A stretch of 44,282 bases of DNA from Candidatus Omnitrophota bacterium. Its GTDB lineage: Bacteria; Omnitrophota; Gorgyraeia; Duberdicusellales; 4484-171. The notes beneath the pieces are model-generated. The model was not told where the DNA came from, did no database searches, and saw only the letters and a program-made list of their open reading frames with translations. Made by a program: the position numbers and the translations under genes. The stretch spans positions 1 to 44,282 of the forward strand of contig JAIPHS010000002.1 in assembly GCA_021735105.1 (NCBI GenBank), written 5' to 3'. Positions 16,429 through 25,007 of the stretch are shown here, piece by piece; position 1 is the stretch's first letter; each line of letters starts with the position of its first letter.

Positions 16429-17334
16429 ATGAATTTAGCAGTTAATATCGGCAAACTAAAATTAAAGAACCCGATCATTTGCGCCTCTGGTACTTTTGGC
16501 TTTGGTGATGAGTTAAAAGGCTTGGCAGATTTTTCATCGATTGGTGCTGTAGTTTCAAAAACAATTACAGTTGATCCTAAAGAAGGTAATCTTCCTCCCA
16601 GAATTTATGAAACTGATTGCGGGGTGATCAATTCAATAGGGCTAGCTAATCCCGGGGTTGATTCTTTTATTAAAGAAAAGCTTCCTGCTTTAGGAAAATT
16701 GCAAACTAAACATATTATAAGTTTAGGCGGTTTTTCTGAAAAAGAATACAAGCAATTAATAAAAAAGCTAGATAAACAAAAAGAGGTTGATGCTTTTGAG
16801 CTCAACTTGTCTTGTCCTAATCTGGGTAAGAAGAAATTAATTTCTCAAAGCCAAAAATTAACTTATAATCTCATCAAGAATTTAAGGAAATTAACAAAAA
16901 AACCTTTAATCGCAAAAGTTACTCCGGAGGTAACCGATATTATAGAAATAGCTAAAGCTGTTAGTGATGCCGGAGCCGATGCTGTTTCGATGGTAAATAC
17001 TTATTTTTCTTTAGCTATTGATATAGAGACAAAAAAATCGTACTTAGGAAATATTAGTGGAGGTTATTCAGGGCCGGCGATAAAGCCGATGAGTTTGTAT
17101 AAAGTATGGCAGGCGGCAAATTCTATCGATATTCCTGTAATCGGCGGCGGAGGAATTACAAACTACAAGGATGCAATAGAATTTTTTCTTGCCGGATCAA
17201 CTGCAGTAAGCCTGGGAACTATAAATTTAGCTTATCCAAATGCAGCAGAAAGTATCTTGGCAGAGATAAAAAAATATATGAAAAAAAATAAAATGAAAAA
17301 TTTAGGAAATTTAAGGAGAAGTTTTAATGGATAA
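16429..17334 (+). CDS. pyrD: Dihydroorotate dehydrogenase, class 1B catalytic subunit
   Basis: FMN enzyme that oxidises dihydroorotate to orotate. Motifs: KNPIICASGTFGFG (about 13-26), NSIGLANPG near 67, the substrate-binding ELNLSCPN near 125 with the catalytic Cys, SGGYSGPAIKPMSL near 205 and IPVIGGGGITNYKDAIEFFLAGSTAVSLGT near 235 for FMN phosphate. The active-site Cys plus an adjacent pyrK identifies the NAD-linked class 1B form. 301 residues, normal. It overlaps pyrF by eight bases. Confidence 0.96.
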   Translation: MNLAVNIGKLKLKNPIICASGTFGFGDELKGLADFSSIGAVVSKTITVDPKEGNLPPRIYETDCGVINSIGLANPGVDSFIKEKLPALGKLQTKHIISLGGFSEKEYKQLIKKLDKQKEVDAFELNLSCPNLGKKKLISQSQKLTYNLIKNLRKLTKKPLIAKVTPEVTDIIEIAKAVSDAGADAVSMVNTYFSLAIDIETKKSYLGNISGGYSGPAIKPMSLYKVWQAANSIDIPVIGGGGITNYKDAIEFFLAGSTAVSLGTINLAYPNAAESILAEIKKYMKKNKMKNLGNLRRSFNG

Positions 17335-18019
17335 TTTATGGCCCAGGTTAGTTGTTGCCCTAGATTTAGATTCTGAAATTAAGATAAAGCAGATAATTGA
17401 TAAGCTTTCGGCTAAGGTAGAAAAATTCAAAATAGGGCCTGTGGCCTATACTAGATTTGGTCCTAATGTTATTGATTGGGTTCGGCAAAAAAACGCAGAG
17501 GTATTTTTGGATTTTAAACTTTATGATATTCCAAATACTATGGCAGAGACAGCCAAAGCATTTATAGATTTAGACATTTGGGCATTTACCGTGCACCTAA
17601 AGGCTGGCCGGGATAGTATATCGATATTAACTGAAAAAGTTTCTGAATATGCTAAAGAAAAAAATAAAAGAGCTCCTTTAATTTTTGGAGTTACAGAGCT
17701 AACTTCAAAAGAAGCTTCTTTTGATCAAATTTTAAATTTGGCTAAACAAGGCAAAAAAGCAGGAATCCAGGGGATAGTCTGTAGTGTCTGGGAAGCAAAA
17801 GCGATCAAGCAAAAAACAGGGCTGCTTGCTGTAACTCCCGGGATAAGGCCAACCGGCCAGCAGACTAAAGAAAATATAATTTCTGATGATCAAAAAAGAG
17901 TTGCTAATTTAACCGATACAGTTAAAGCCGGTTCTGATTATTTTGTGGTGGGCCGGCCTATTGTCAAAAGTGACAATCCATATAATTCTGCAAAGAATTT
18001 GATAGAAAGCGCAACTTAA
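17327..18019 (+). CDS. pyrF: Orotidine 5'-phosphate decarboxylase
   Basis: Last step to UMP. VVALDLDS at the N-terminus supplies the substrate-binding Asp, KIGPVAYTRFGP near 36 the first Lys, and FLDFKLYDIPNTM near 59 the catalytic Asp-Lys-x-x-Asp site. VTPGIRP near 169 and YFVVGRPIV near 205 bind the phosphate. 230 residues, group I length. The ATG lies inside the last codons of pyrD, so it is translationally coupled. Orotate phosphoribosyltransferase (pyrE), needed before this step, is not in the window. Confidence 0.95.
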   Translation: MDNLWPRLVVALDLDSEIKIKQIIDKLSAKVEKFKIGPVAYTRFGPNVIDWVRQKNAEVFLDFKLYDIPNTMAETAKAFIDLDIWAFTVHLKAGRDSISILTEKVSEYAKEKNKRAPLIFGVTELTSKEASFDQILNLAKQGKKAGIQGIVCSVWEAKAIKQKTGLLAVTPGIRPTGQQTKENIISDDQKRVANLTDTVKAGSDYFVVGRPIVKSDNPYNSAKNLIESAT

Positions 18020-18038
18020 AAGTAGATTTTAAAATAAT

Positions 18039-18066
18039 TTGCATTTTTATTACAAAGTCTTATAAT
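18039..18066 (+). promoter_or_regulatory. Probable promoter of the V-ATPase operon
   Basis: TTGCAT (18039-18044), a 16-base spacer and a perfect TATAAT (18061-18066) lie in the gap after pyrF. A short leader of about 20 bases would carry the strong AGGAGG (18084-18089) seven bases before the first ATG. Confidence 0.6.
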
Positions 18067-18095
18067 TTTATTTCATAATTACCAGGAGGAAACAT

Positions 18096-18707
18096 ATGGA
18101 TGTTAAATTAGAGAGTTTAATCGAAAAAATCAAAAAAGAAGGTGTTGACCAAGCTCAGCAACAATCAGATCAAATAATAAAGGATGCTCATGCTAAAGGA
18201 AAAGAAATAATTCAAAAGGCAAAAGACCAAGCCCAAAAAATCAAAAAAGAGGCAGAAAAAGAAGCTCAAAAGTTTCAGGAAAATGCAAAAATCTCTCTAA
18301 AGCAAGCTGCGCGAAATGTAATCCTTTCGATAAGAGAAAAACTTATTTCTATCTTTGATAGTATTTTAAAGCGCGAGCTAAAAGAATCTTTAAGCCCAGA
18401 GGCAATAGTAAAAATGTTAGAATCTATAATTGATAAATGGAGCAAAGAAAAGGATAAGGAGTTTGAAGTTTTAGTAAACAAAAAAGATAAAAAAGAATTA
18501 GAAGAATTGGTCTTGGCAAAATTTGCTCAAGGAGCCCACGATAAGATAGAGATAAAAAGTTCCAGCCAAATAGAAAAGGGTTTTCAAATCGGGATAAAGG
18601 GAGAAGATACCCACTATGATTTTTCTGATGAAGGCATAACAGAGAGTTTATCGGTTTTTCTAAATCCTGCCATAGCAGACTTAATTTCAGATAAAAAGAA
18701 TGGATAA
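18096..18707 (+). CDS. ntpE: V-type ATP synthase subunit E
   Basis: Peripheral stalk subunit of the V/A-type ATPase. The first ~75 residues are a charged, Lys/Glu/Gln-rich helix without prolines (coiled coil), as expected for the stalk. The globular C-terminal half (KMLESIIDKWSKEKDKEFEVLVNKKD and YDFSDEGITESLSVFLNPAIADLI) matches subunit E. 203 residues. It is the first gene of the operon and overlaps the DUF2764 gene by eight bases. Subunit G, its usual partner, is not encoded nearby. Confidence 0.9.
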   Translation: MDVKLESLIEKIKKEGVDQAQQQSDQIIKDAHAKGKEIIQKAKDQAQKIKKEAEKEAQKFQENAKISLKQAARNVILSIREKLISIFDSILKRELKESLSPEAIVKMLESIIDKWSKEKDKEFEVLVNKKDKKELEELVLAKFAQGAHDKIEIKSSSQIEKGFQIGIKGEDTHYDFSDEGITESLSVFLNPAIADLISDKKNG

Positions 18708-19206
18708 ATATTACTATCTTATTACCCAGCTTCCTTTTCTTAAGTTTGGAGAGCAAAATTATATAGATAATGATTCTTTTTTAGAAGAAGCAAAGAAATG
18801 GTTAAGCGAGGAAAACTTTAAAAATTTGCAAGAAGCTAATATTGATGATTTAAAGGAAAAAACTAAAGTAAAGTTTTTGCAAGAATATAAAAAATTTGAA
18901 CTAACTTTAAGAAGAGAGTTAGCTGCTTACAGAGAAAACAAAAGAAGACAACAAGAATATCACTCAAAAGAAGTTTTAAAAAAAGATCTTATAGAGGGGA
19001 ACCCTTTAGAAGTTGAAAAGAAGTTATTGTATTATCGATGGCAACAAATAGAAGAAAGCTCCAAGGATTATGTTTTTAATTTTGAAGCGGTAATCGCTTA
19101 TTTTTTAAAACTGCAAATTTTAGAAAAAGTATTAAGTTTTGATAAAGAAAAAGGAACTAAAAAATTTGATTCATTAATAGAGGTAGAAGATGCAAAAATT
19201 CGGTAA
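18700..19206 (+). CDS. DUF2764 protein of the V-ATPase operon
   Basis: 168 residues starting MDKYYYLITQLPFLKFGEQ, typical of DUF2764 proteins that sit between subunits E and A in V-ATPase operons of Chlamydiae, Bacteroidetes and Spirochaetes. The rest is helical and charged (LTLRRELAAYRENKRRQQEYHS; LLYYRWQQIEE). The position corresponds to that of the C (Vo d-type) subunit in other operons, and no C subunit is found here. DUF2764 may therefore take over the role of connecting rotor and membrane ring; that is an inference from gene order. It overlaps both neighbours. Confidence 0.88.
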   Translation: MDKYYYLITQLPFLKFGEQNYIDNDSFLEEAKKWLSEENFKNLQEANIDDLKEKTKVKFLQEYKKFELTLRRELAAYRENKRRQQEYHSKEVLKKDLIEGNPLEVEKKLLYYRWQQIEESSKDYVFNFEAVIAYFLKLQILEKVLSFDKEKGTKKFDSLIEVEDAKIR

Positions 19207-20944
19207 AATAGTTGCAATTAGCGGGAATATGATTACAGTTGAATTTGGTGAAAGTGTTTCCCAAAATGAAGTAGGTTATGTGGTGGTGGGCCGGCAGCGC
19301 CTTAAATCGGAAGTAATCCGCATAAGCCAAGATACTGCTTCTATGCAAGTTTTTGAAGATACGAAAGGAATAAAAGTAGGAGATAAAATTGAATTTTCCG
19401 GTGAGATGATTTCAGTTGAACTTGGCCCGGGCCTCTTAGGTCAAGTTTATGACGGCCTGCAAAACCCTCTTCATGATTTAGCTAAAGAATGCGGTGTTTT
19501 TTTACCAAGGGGTAGACAGCTTGAGGCTATAGATAATCAAAAAAAGTGGCACTTTAGGCCTAAAGAAAAGATAAAAGGAAAAAAAGTTTCAGCCGGCCAG
19601 CCTCTAGGTTATGTTGAAGAAGGTATTTTTAAGCATTTCATTTTTGTTCCTTTTTCTGTCAAAGGAGATTTGACTGTTACTGAACTTTCTTCAGAAGGTG
19701 ACTATAAAGTTAAGGATAAAATTGCAATCTTAAAAAGCCAAGACGGCAATACCATTGAAGTAACCATGGTTGCTATTTGGCCGGTTAAAATTCCAATTTC
19801 AGCTTATAACCAAAAACTTACCCCGCAAGAACCACTAATTACTAAGATGAGGATTTTAGATACTTTTTTCCCGGTTGCAAAGGGAGGTACTTATTGTATA
19901 CCCGGCCCATTTGGTTCTGGGAAAACTGTTCTCCAACAACTTATAAGCCGCTATGCAGATGTGGATATTGTGATTCTTGCTGCTTGCGGAGAAAGAGCCG
20001 GGGAGGTGGTTGAAACTTTAAAAGAATTTCCAAAATTAAAAGATCCGCGCACAGGGCGTTCTCTTATGGAGCGGACTATTGTTATTTGTAATACAAGTTC
20101 TATGCCGGTTGCAGCAAGAGAGGCATCTGTTTATACTGCGGCAACTTTAGGCGAGTATTATCGCCAGATGGGGCTTAACGTTTTACTTTTGGCAGATTCT
20201 ACTTCTCGGTGGGCTCAAGCTCTGCGTGAAATTTCAGGAAGATTGGAAGAAATCCCCGGGGAAGAAGCATATCCTGCCTATCTTGAATCCCGGATTGCTG
20301 AATTTTATGAAAGGGCTGGCCATATTCAACTCCCTTTTGATGCAAAAGGAAGCCTTACTATTGGCGGAACTGTTTCACCAGCGGGAGGAAATTTTGATGA
20401 GCCGGTTACACAATCTACTCTCAAGGTGGTAGGTGCTTTTCATGGGTTATCGCGGGATAGAGCCAATGCCCGTAAATATCCTTCGGTTGACCCGCTGCAG
20501 AGTTGGTCGCGCTATCAAACTCCTTTAGATAAAGAGAGAGTGAAAAAAGCCAGAGAGGTTTTAATTAAGGGAGATGAAGTGAACCAGATGATGAAAGTTG
20601 TAGGTGAAGAAGGAACTTCAATAGATGATTATCAATTATACCTAAAGGCAGATTTTTTAGATACAGTTTATTTGCAGCAAAACGGGTTTAATCCAATAGA
20701 TGCAGCAACAGATATTGAAAGACAAGTTTATACCTTTGATAAAATATTTTCTATTCTTGATACTGAATTCAGTTTTTCTGATAAAGATCATGCCAGAACG
20801 ATGTTTTATCAGTTAAGGTCACTTTTTATTGATTGGAACTATACCGAAATTGATTCAAATAAATATAAAAAATTAGAAAAAAAAATTAACAATTTTTTAA
20901 ATTCACAAAAACATAAAGAAGAAGATGATGAAGAAAGTTCATAG
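19190..20944 (+). CDS. ntpA: V-type ATP synthase subunit A (catalytic)
   Basis: Catalytic subunit of the V1 head. The P-loop is GPFGSGKTVLQQ (about 241-252) with the catalytic Glu region ACGERAGEVVE near 266 and the Walker B-type LLLADSTSRWAQALREISGR near 332. A long non-homologous insert before the P-loop (about 115-190) distinguishes it from F-type beta. YPSVDPLQSWSRY near 427 is conserved in the family. 584 residues, normal. It overlaps subunit B by 20 bases. Confidence 0.96.
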   Translation: MQKFGKIVAISGNMITVEFGESVSQNEVGYVVVGRQRLKSEVIRISQDTASMQVFEDTKGIKVGDKIEFSGEMISVELGPGLLGQVYDGLQNPLHDLAKECGVFLPRGRQLEAIDNQKKWHFRPKEKIKGKKVSAGQPLGYVEEGIFKHFIFVPFSVKGDLTVTELSSEGDYKVKDKIAILKSQDGNTIEVTMVAIWPVKIPISAYNQKLTPQEPLITKMRILDTFFPVAKGGTYCIPGPFGSGKTVLQQLISRYADVDIVILAACGERAGEVVETLKEFPKLKDPRTGRSLMERTIVICNTSSMPVAAREASVYTAATLGEYYRQMGLNVLLLADSTSRWAQALREISGRLEEIPGEEAYPAYLESRIAEFYERAGHIQLPFDAKGSLTIGGTVSPAGGNFDEPVTQSTLKVVGAFHGLSRDRANARKYPSVDPLQSWSRYQTPLDKERVKKAREVLIKGDEVNQMMKVVGEEGTSIDDYQLYLKADFLDTVYLQQNGFNPIDAATDIERQVYTFDKIFSILDTEFSFSDKDHARTMFYQLRSLFIDWNYTEIDSNKYKKLEKKINNFLNSQKHKEEDDEESS

Positions 20945-22262
20945 TAAAATTTTAAGTATTGTTGGAAATGTAATCACAGTTAAGGCTAAAGGGGCCGCCT
21001 ATGAGGAGTTGGCAGAAGTTAGAAGCCATCGGGGAAAGTCACTAGCTCAAGTTATAAAAATCGACAAAAACTTAGTTTCTTTACAAGTTTTTGCGGGCAG
21101 CCGAGGAGTTTCAACTAACGATCAGGTGGTATTCTTAGGCCATCCGATGAAAGTTTCATTTTCAGAAGATATGCTAGGCAGAGTGTTTGACGGGAGCGGA
21201 AGGCCGCGTGATAAAGGCCCAAGTTTAGCTGAAAATACAATTGAGATTTCCGGGCCTACAGTTAATCCGGTTAAAAGAACTATACCGGAAAGAATGATTA
21301 GAACCAATATACCAATGATTGATCTGTTTAACTCTTTGGTTGTTTCCCAAAAGCTTCCCATATTTTCTACATCAGGAGAGCCTTATAATGAGTTGCTTGC
21401 CCGCATCGCTTTACAGGCTGAAGCAGATATGATTATTTTAGGGGGTATCGGTCTAAAATATGACCAATATTTATTTTTTAAAAAAAGAATAGAAGAGGGC
21501 GGGGCTCTTTCCCGTTCAGTGTTTTTTATCCATACTGCGTCTGATCCGGTAGTGGAAGGGTTAATGGTTCCTGATCTTTGCCTGGCGGTTGCAGAAAAAT
21601 TTGCGCTTCAAAATAAAGATGTTTTAGTCTTACTTTCAGATATGACTAACTTTGCTGATGCTTTAAAAGAGATTGCCATCACTATGGAGCAGGTTCCTTC
21701 CAACAGAGGGTATCCGGGTGATCTTTATAGCCAGCTAGCTAAAAGATATGAAAAAGCAGTTGAATTTGAAGATGCGGGTTCAATCACGGTTTTGTCAGTA
21801 ACTACTATGCCGGGAGATGATGTAACCCATCCTGTTCCTGATAATACAGGTTATATCACAGAGGGCCAGTTTTATTTGCGCGCGGGGTCGATAGCACCCT
21901 TTGGGTCGCTGAGCCGTCTTAAGCAGCAAGTAAATGATAAAACCAGGAAAGACCATCGGGCAATTATGGACGGCATGATTCAGCTTTATGCTCAATATAG
22001 AGATACAGAAGAAAAACGTTCCATGGGTTTTAAGATGAGCTCTTGGGATAGAAAGCTGCTTAAATACGGAAAACTTTTTGAGTCAAAGATGATGGATTTA
22101 ACTGTCAACATTCCTATCGAAAAAGCCTTAGATAATGGTTGGCAGATACTTTCTGAATGCTTTGAACCGGAAGAAACCAGCTTTAGAACTGATTTAATCA
22201 AAGAGTTTTGGCCAGAACCACAGAGCCACAGAAAAAAAAGAAACACCGAAAATAATGAATAA
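20925..22262 (+). CDS. ntpB: V-type ATP synthase subunit B
   Basis: Non-catalytic regulatory subunit of the head. KLPIFSTSGEPYNELLARIALQA near 148 lies where the catalytic subunit has its P-loop and lacks it, as expected. LLSDMTNFADALKEIA near 236 and GYPGDLYSQLAKRYEKA near 262 are diagnostic. 445 residues; ATG at 20925 or 20928 are both possible. The last ~15 residues (PQSHRKKRNTENNE) come from a CCACAGAG-type 8-bp word repeat (22218-22249), which seems to have replaced or extended the native tail. Confidence 0.95.
   Translation: MMKKVHSKILSIVGNVITVKAKGAAYEELAEVRSHRGKSLAQVIKIDKNLVSLQVFAGSRGVSTNDQVVFLGHPMKVSFSEDMLGRVFDGSGRPRDKGPSLAENTIEISGPTVNPVKRTIPERMIRTNIPMIDLFNSLVVSQKLPIFSTSGEPYNELLARIALQAEADMIILGGIGLKYDQYLFFKKRIEEGGALSRSVFFIHTASDPVVEGLMVPDLCLAVAEKFALQNKDVLVLLSDMTNFADALKEIAITMEQVPSNRGYPGDLYSQLAKRYEKAVEFEDAGSITVLSVTTMPGDDVTHPVPDNTGYITEGQFYLRAGSIAPFGSLSRLKQQVNDKTRKDHRAIMDGMIQLYAQYRDTEEKRSMGFKMSSWDRKLLKYGKLFESKMMDLTVNIPIEKALDNGWQILSECFEPEETSFRTDLIKEFWPEPQSHRKKRNTENNE
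22218..22249 (+). repeat. 8-bp word repeat in the 3' end of the subunit B gene
   Basis: CCACAGAG, CCACAGAA, AAAAAAGA, AACACCGA run in 8-bp phase. They resemble the CACAGAG-type dispersed repeat common in environmental bacterial genomes and are related to the CACAGAT words at 31613-31670 and 36500-36581. The array provides the C-terminal residues of the protein and ends shortly before its stop codon. Confidence 0.6.
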
Positions 22263-22311
22263 AATCAATACTTATTTTTGTTAACTGCGGGGGTTAACCA
22301 GTTGAGGAGAA

Positions 22312-22911
22312 ATGAAGGTTAGGATAACTAAGCAGGAATTACGGAAGCAGAAAGATTCTTTAGCCAGATTTAGGCGCTATCTTCCTACCTTGCAGCTTAA
22401 GAAAAAACAGCTTCAAAGGCAGATTTTAAAAGTTCATCAACAAATAGATAAGGTTTCCCATCAAGAAGAAGATTTTAGAAATCAAGTTATTGATTGGGTT
22501 GATTTGTTTGCTCAAGATAATTTTATAGGGAAATTATTAACTATAGAAGCTATAAAAACTAAAGCAAATAATGTTGCCGGGGTTGATTTATCCGAATTTG
22601 ATAAAGTTGAGTTTAAGCAAGATGATTATAGTTTTTTTACAACTCCTCTTTGGATTGATTCCGGTATAGAAGCTGTTAAAGAAATGATTAGCTATAAGGC
22701 GCATTTGATTGTGCTGCATAAACAATTAGATGCCTTAAAAGAAGAGTTAAGGGTTACCAACCAAAGGGTGAATTTGTTTGAGAAGATTAAAATTCCTGAA
22801 GCAGAAGAAAACATTAGAATAATTCAGATTTATTTAGGAGAAAGAAGAACGGCTGCCGTGGTAAGAGGAAAAATCGCTAAAGCAAAAATTGAACAAAAAA
22901 AAGTATTATAA
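22312..22911 (+). CDS. ntpD: V-type ATP synthase subunit D
   Basis: Central rotor shaft. It starts VRITKQELRKQKDSLARFRRYLPTLQLKKKQLQ, a long N-terminal helix, and ends with a second long helix (LDALKEELRVTNQRVNLFEKIKIPEAEENIRIIQIYLGE). The paired helices that form the shaft, with the R-VNLFE signature, identify subunit D. 199 residues. A GAGGAG Shine-Dalgarno lies six bases upstream. No subunit F gene follows, although F usually accompanies D in archaeal-type enzymes. Confidence 0.93.
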   Translation: MKVRITKQELRKQKDSLARFRRYLPTLQLKKKQLQRQILKVHQQIDKVSHQEEDFRNQVIDWVDLFAQDNFIGKLLTIEAIKTKANNVAGVDLSEFDKVEFKQDDYSFFTTPLWIDSGIEAVKEMISYKAHLIVLHKQLDALKEELRVTNQRVNLFEKIKIPEAEENIRIIQIYLGERRTAAVVRGKIAKAKIEQKKVL

Positions 22912-22915
22912 ATGT

Positions 22916-23000
22916 ATACGCTTTTTGCCGAAGGCAAAACATCCTCTGGCTATTACTTGAGAGGATATAGCGTATCCATAAATGTATTAGACATACATTT
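22916..23000 (+). repeat. Branched palindromic element between subunits D and I
   Basis: Outer stem ATACGCT (22916-22922) pairs with AGCGTAT (22969-22975). Inside are two hairpins: TTTTGCC/GGCAAAA with loop GAA (22923-22939) and ATCCTC/GAGGAT (22941-22966). Only C22940 and two bases before the outer strand are unpaired at the junction. A further hairpin, AAATGTAT/ATACATTT (22980-23000), follows. The layout parallels the element at 40120-40174. No T tract follows, so it is not an obvious terminator. Confidence 0.65.
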
Positions 23001-23063
23001 GTCGATGAATTTTATAATGGCTGTTTTATTTTGTTAAAGTAGATAAATAATCAATTACACAAT

Positions 23064-24833
23064 ATGATTGTAAAGATGCGCAAAGTTACAGTTTTAGCTT
23101 CCAAAACAAGCGTTGATTCAACTCTGCATGATCTGCGTGAATTAGGGCTGGTGCATATCCGGCACCTAAGGAAACCGCATGCTGATTATATTGATACTGT
23201 TAAAAAAAGGGTATCCAGAATAGATAAAATTTTAAATATCATTGAAGATTCAAAAAAACAAAAAGAACTTAGCAAAGAAGAACTGGTAGCTGCTCCTAAA
23301 GAAATTATCAGTTTATTTCGGGAAAAAAATAAATTAAAAGAAAGCATAGAAGAGCTTAAATCTGAAACTGATTGGTTTAAGCAATGGGGAGATATTTCAA
23401 AAAAAGATATTAATAACCTTGCTGATAAAGGAATTTTTATAAATTTATATATTTGCAAAAAAAAAGAGTTTGAAAAAGCTAAAAAAAATCATTTAATTTA
23501 TAAGATAGGCAAGATAGGGCCTAATTGTCAGGTAATAGATATCAGCAGAGGGAAGGATAAAGATTTAGGTTTTGAAAAAATTGAAGCCCCCGAGAAAGAC
23601 CTTTCTTCATTGAGAAAAAAAATTAACAGCCTAGAACAAGAAAAGAAAGAGTTAGAAAACAAGATAAAATTATTTTCGATTTATCGTAATTGTTTTATTA
23701 AATATAGAGATAAGTTACTTAATAAATTTGAGTTTATAAAAGTAAAATTTGGAATGGCAGAGTCAGAAAGCTTAGCTTGGCTTCAAGGTTTTTGTCCCGT
23801 TGATTCGGTGCCAGTTATAGAAAAAACCGCTAAAAATAAGGGTTGGGGGATTGTTGTTGAAAAACCTGACAACTCTGAAAAAGTTCCGACTTTGATCAGA
23901 AATCCAAGGTGGGTTAAGATTATAAAACCTGTTTTTAATTTTATGGGAACTTTGCCCGGGTATCGCGAGTATGATATAAGTTTTTGGTTTTTGCTTTTTT
24001 TTAGTTTATTCTTTGCTATGTTAGTCGGAGATGCAGGGTATGGAGTAATATTTCTTATGGCTGCTTATCTAGCAAGAAGAAAATTTAAAAAAGCTCCAGC
24101 GGAACCATTTTTTTTAATTTATACTTTGAGTTTAGCAACTATTATTTGGGGAGCCTTGTCAGGAAATTGGTTTGGTTCAGAAGCTATTGCACGCCTTCCT
24201 TTTTTTAATTCTTTAGTTATTGACCGGATTAATAGTTTTACAAAAGTTAATCAGGATTTTATGATCTATTTTTGTTTTATCATTGGAGTAGTACATCTTT
24301 CTATAGCTCATCTGATAAAAGCTTTTCGTTATCTTAATTCTTTAAAGGCTTTAGCAGAAATCGGCTGGACTTGTATTTTATGGACAGCTTTTTTTGTGGC
24401 TAGCAAACTGCTTGTGGGCCGGCCAGCTCCAGATTTTATTATCCCTTTAGGTGTTATTGGGATTGCAGCTGTTATTTTATTTTCTAATTTCCAAAAAAAC
24501 ATTTTTAAAGGAGCTTTGTCTACCCTAGGGACTTTGCCCTTAGATGTTATCAGCTCTTTTACTGATATTATTTCTTACCTGCGCCTTTTTGCAGTTGGTT
24601 ATGCAACAATTGCAGTTGCGGCTGCTTTTAATACTATGGCAACAACTACAGGTTTGGGAGGAATTTTAGGGGGAGCGGTAGCCGCAGTAATTCTTTTTCT
24701 CGGCCATAGTTTAAATATTTTATTGTGTCTAATGTCAGTTATAGTGCATGGAATTAGGCTTAATTTACTTGAGTTTTCCGGACAATTAGGGATGGAATGG
24801 TCCGGCCAAGAATATAAGCCGTTCCGGGAGTAA
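23064..24833 (+). CDS. ntpI: V-type ATP synthase subunit I (membrane stator)
   Basis: Counterpart of subunit a, which carries the ion half-channels. The N-terminal ~300 residues are soluble and helical (two coiled-coil stretches near 60-110 and 185-215). The C-terminal half has about seven or eight membrane helices. MLVGDAGYGVIFLMAAYLA near 318, ISYLRLFAVGYATIAVA near 494 (with the essential Arg) and SVIVHGIRLNLLEFSGQLGMEW near 560 are strongly conserved. 589 residues. It follows the branched element and precedes the long heptamer hairpin before subunit K. Confidence 0.94.
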   Translation: MIVKMRKVTVLASKTSVDSTLHDLRELGLVHIRHLRKPHADYIDTVKKRVSRIDKILNIIEDSKKQKELSKEELVAAPKEIISLFREKNKLKESIEELKSETDWFKQWGDISKKDINNLADKGIFINLYICKKKEFEKAKKNHLIYKIGKIGPNCQVIDISRGKDKDLGFEKIEAPEKDLSSLRKKINSLEQEKKELENKIKLFSIYRNCFIKYRDKLLNKFEFIKVKFGMAESESLAWLQGFCPVDSVPVIEKTAKNKGWGIVVEKPDNSEKVPTLIRNPRWVKIIKPVFNFMGTLPGYREYDISFWFLLFFSLFFAMLVGDAGYGVIFLMAAYLARRKFKKAPAEPFFLIYTLSLATIIWGALSGNWFGSEAIARLPFFNSLVIDRINSFTKVNQDFMIYFCFIIGVVHLSIAHLIKAFRYLNSLKALAEIGWTCILWTAFFVASKLLVGRPAPDFIIPLGVIGIAAVILFSNFQKNIFKGALSTLGTLPLDVISSFTDIISYLRLFAVGYATIAVAAAFNTMATTTGLGGILGGAVAAVILFLGHSLNILLCLMSVIVHGIRLNLLEFSGQLGMEWSGQEYKPFRE

Positions 24834-24843
24834 AAAAAAACGA

Positions 24844-24985
24844 AAGATACAAAAGACAAGAAACAATAACCAAACAAGATACAATATCCAAATTCAAATA
24901 ACCAAATATCTGGTTTGATTATTGGATATTGGAATTTGGGATTTGTTTGTATCTTGTATCTTGGTTATTGGTTATTTCGATTATT
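24844..24985. repeat. Long heptamer array with inverted halves before subunit K
   Basis: The left half (24844-24907) is 7-bp-phased: AAGATAC, AAAAGAC, AAGAAAC, AATAACC, then CAAGATA, CAATATC, CAAATTC, AAATAAC, CAAATAT. The right half keeps the period but uses the reverse-complement vocabulary: TTGGATA, TTGGAAT, TTGGGAT, TTGTTTG, TATCTTG, TATCTTG, GTTATTG, GTTATTT. The halves can pair into an imperfect stem of about 60 bp. It occupies most of the 174-base gap between subunits I and K. Confidence 0.85.
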
Positions 24986-25007
24986 AACGTATTATAGGGG
25001 GGTTAAA

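Noticed and set aside
24915..25007. Upstream in-frame start of V-ATPase subunit K
   Set aside because: The added residues are read from the heptamer repeat, and the strong AGGGGGG stands before the ATG at 25008, which gives the family's normal N-terminus.
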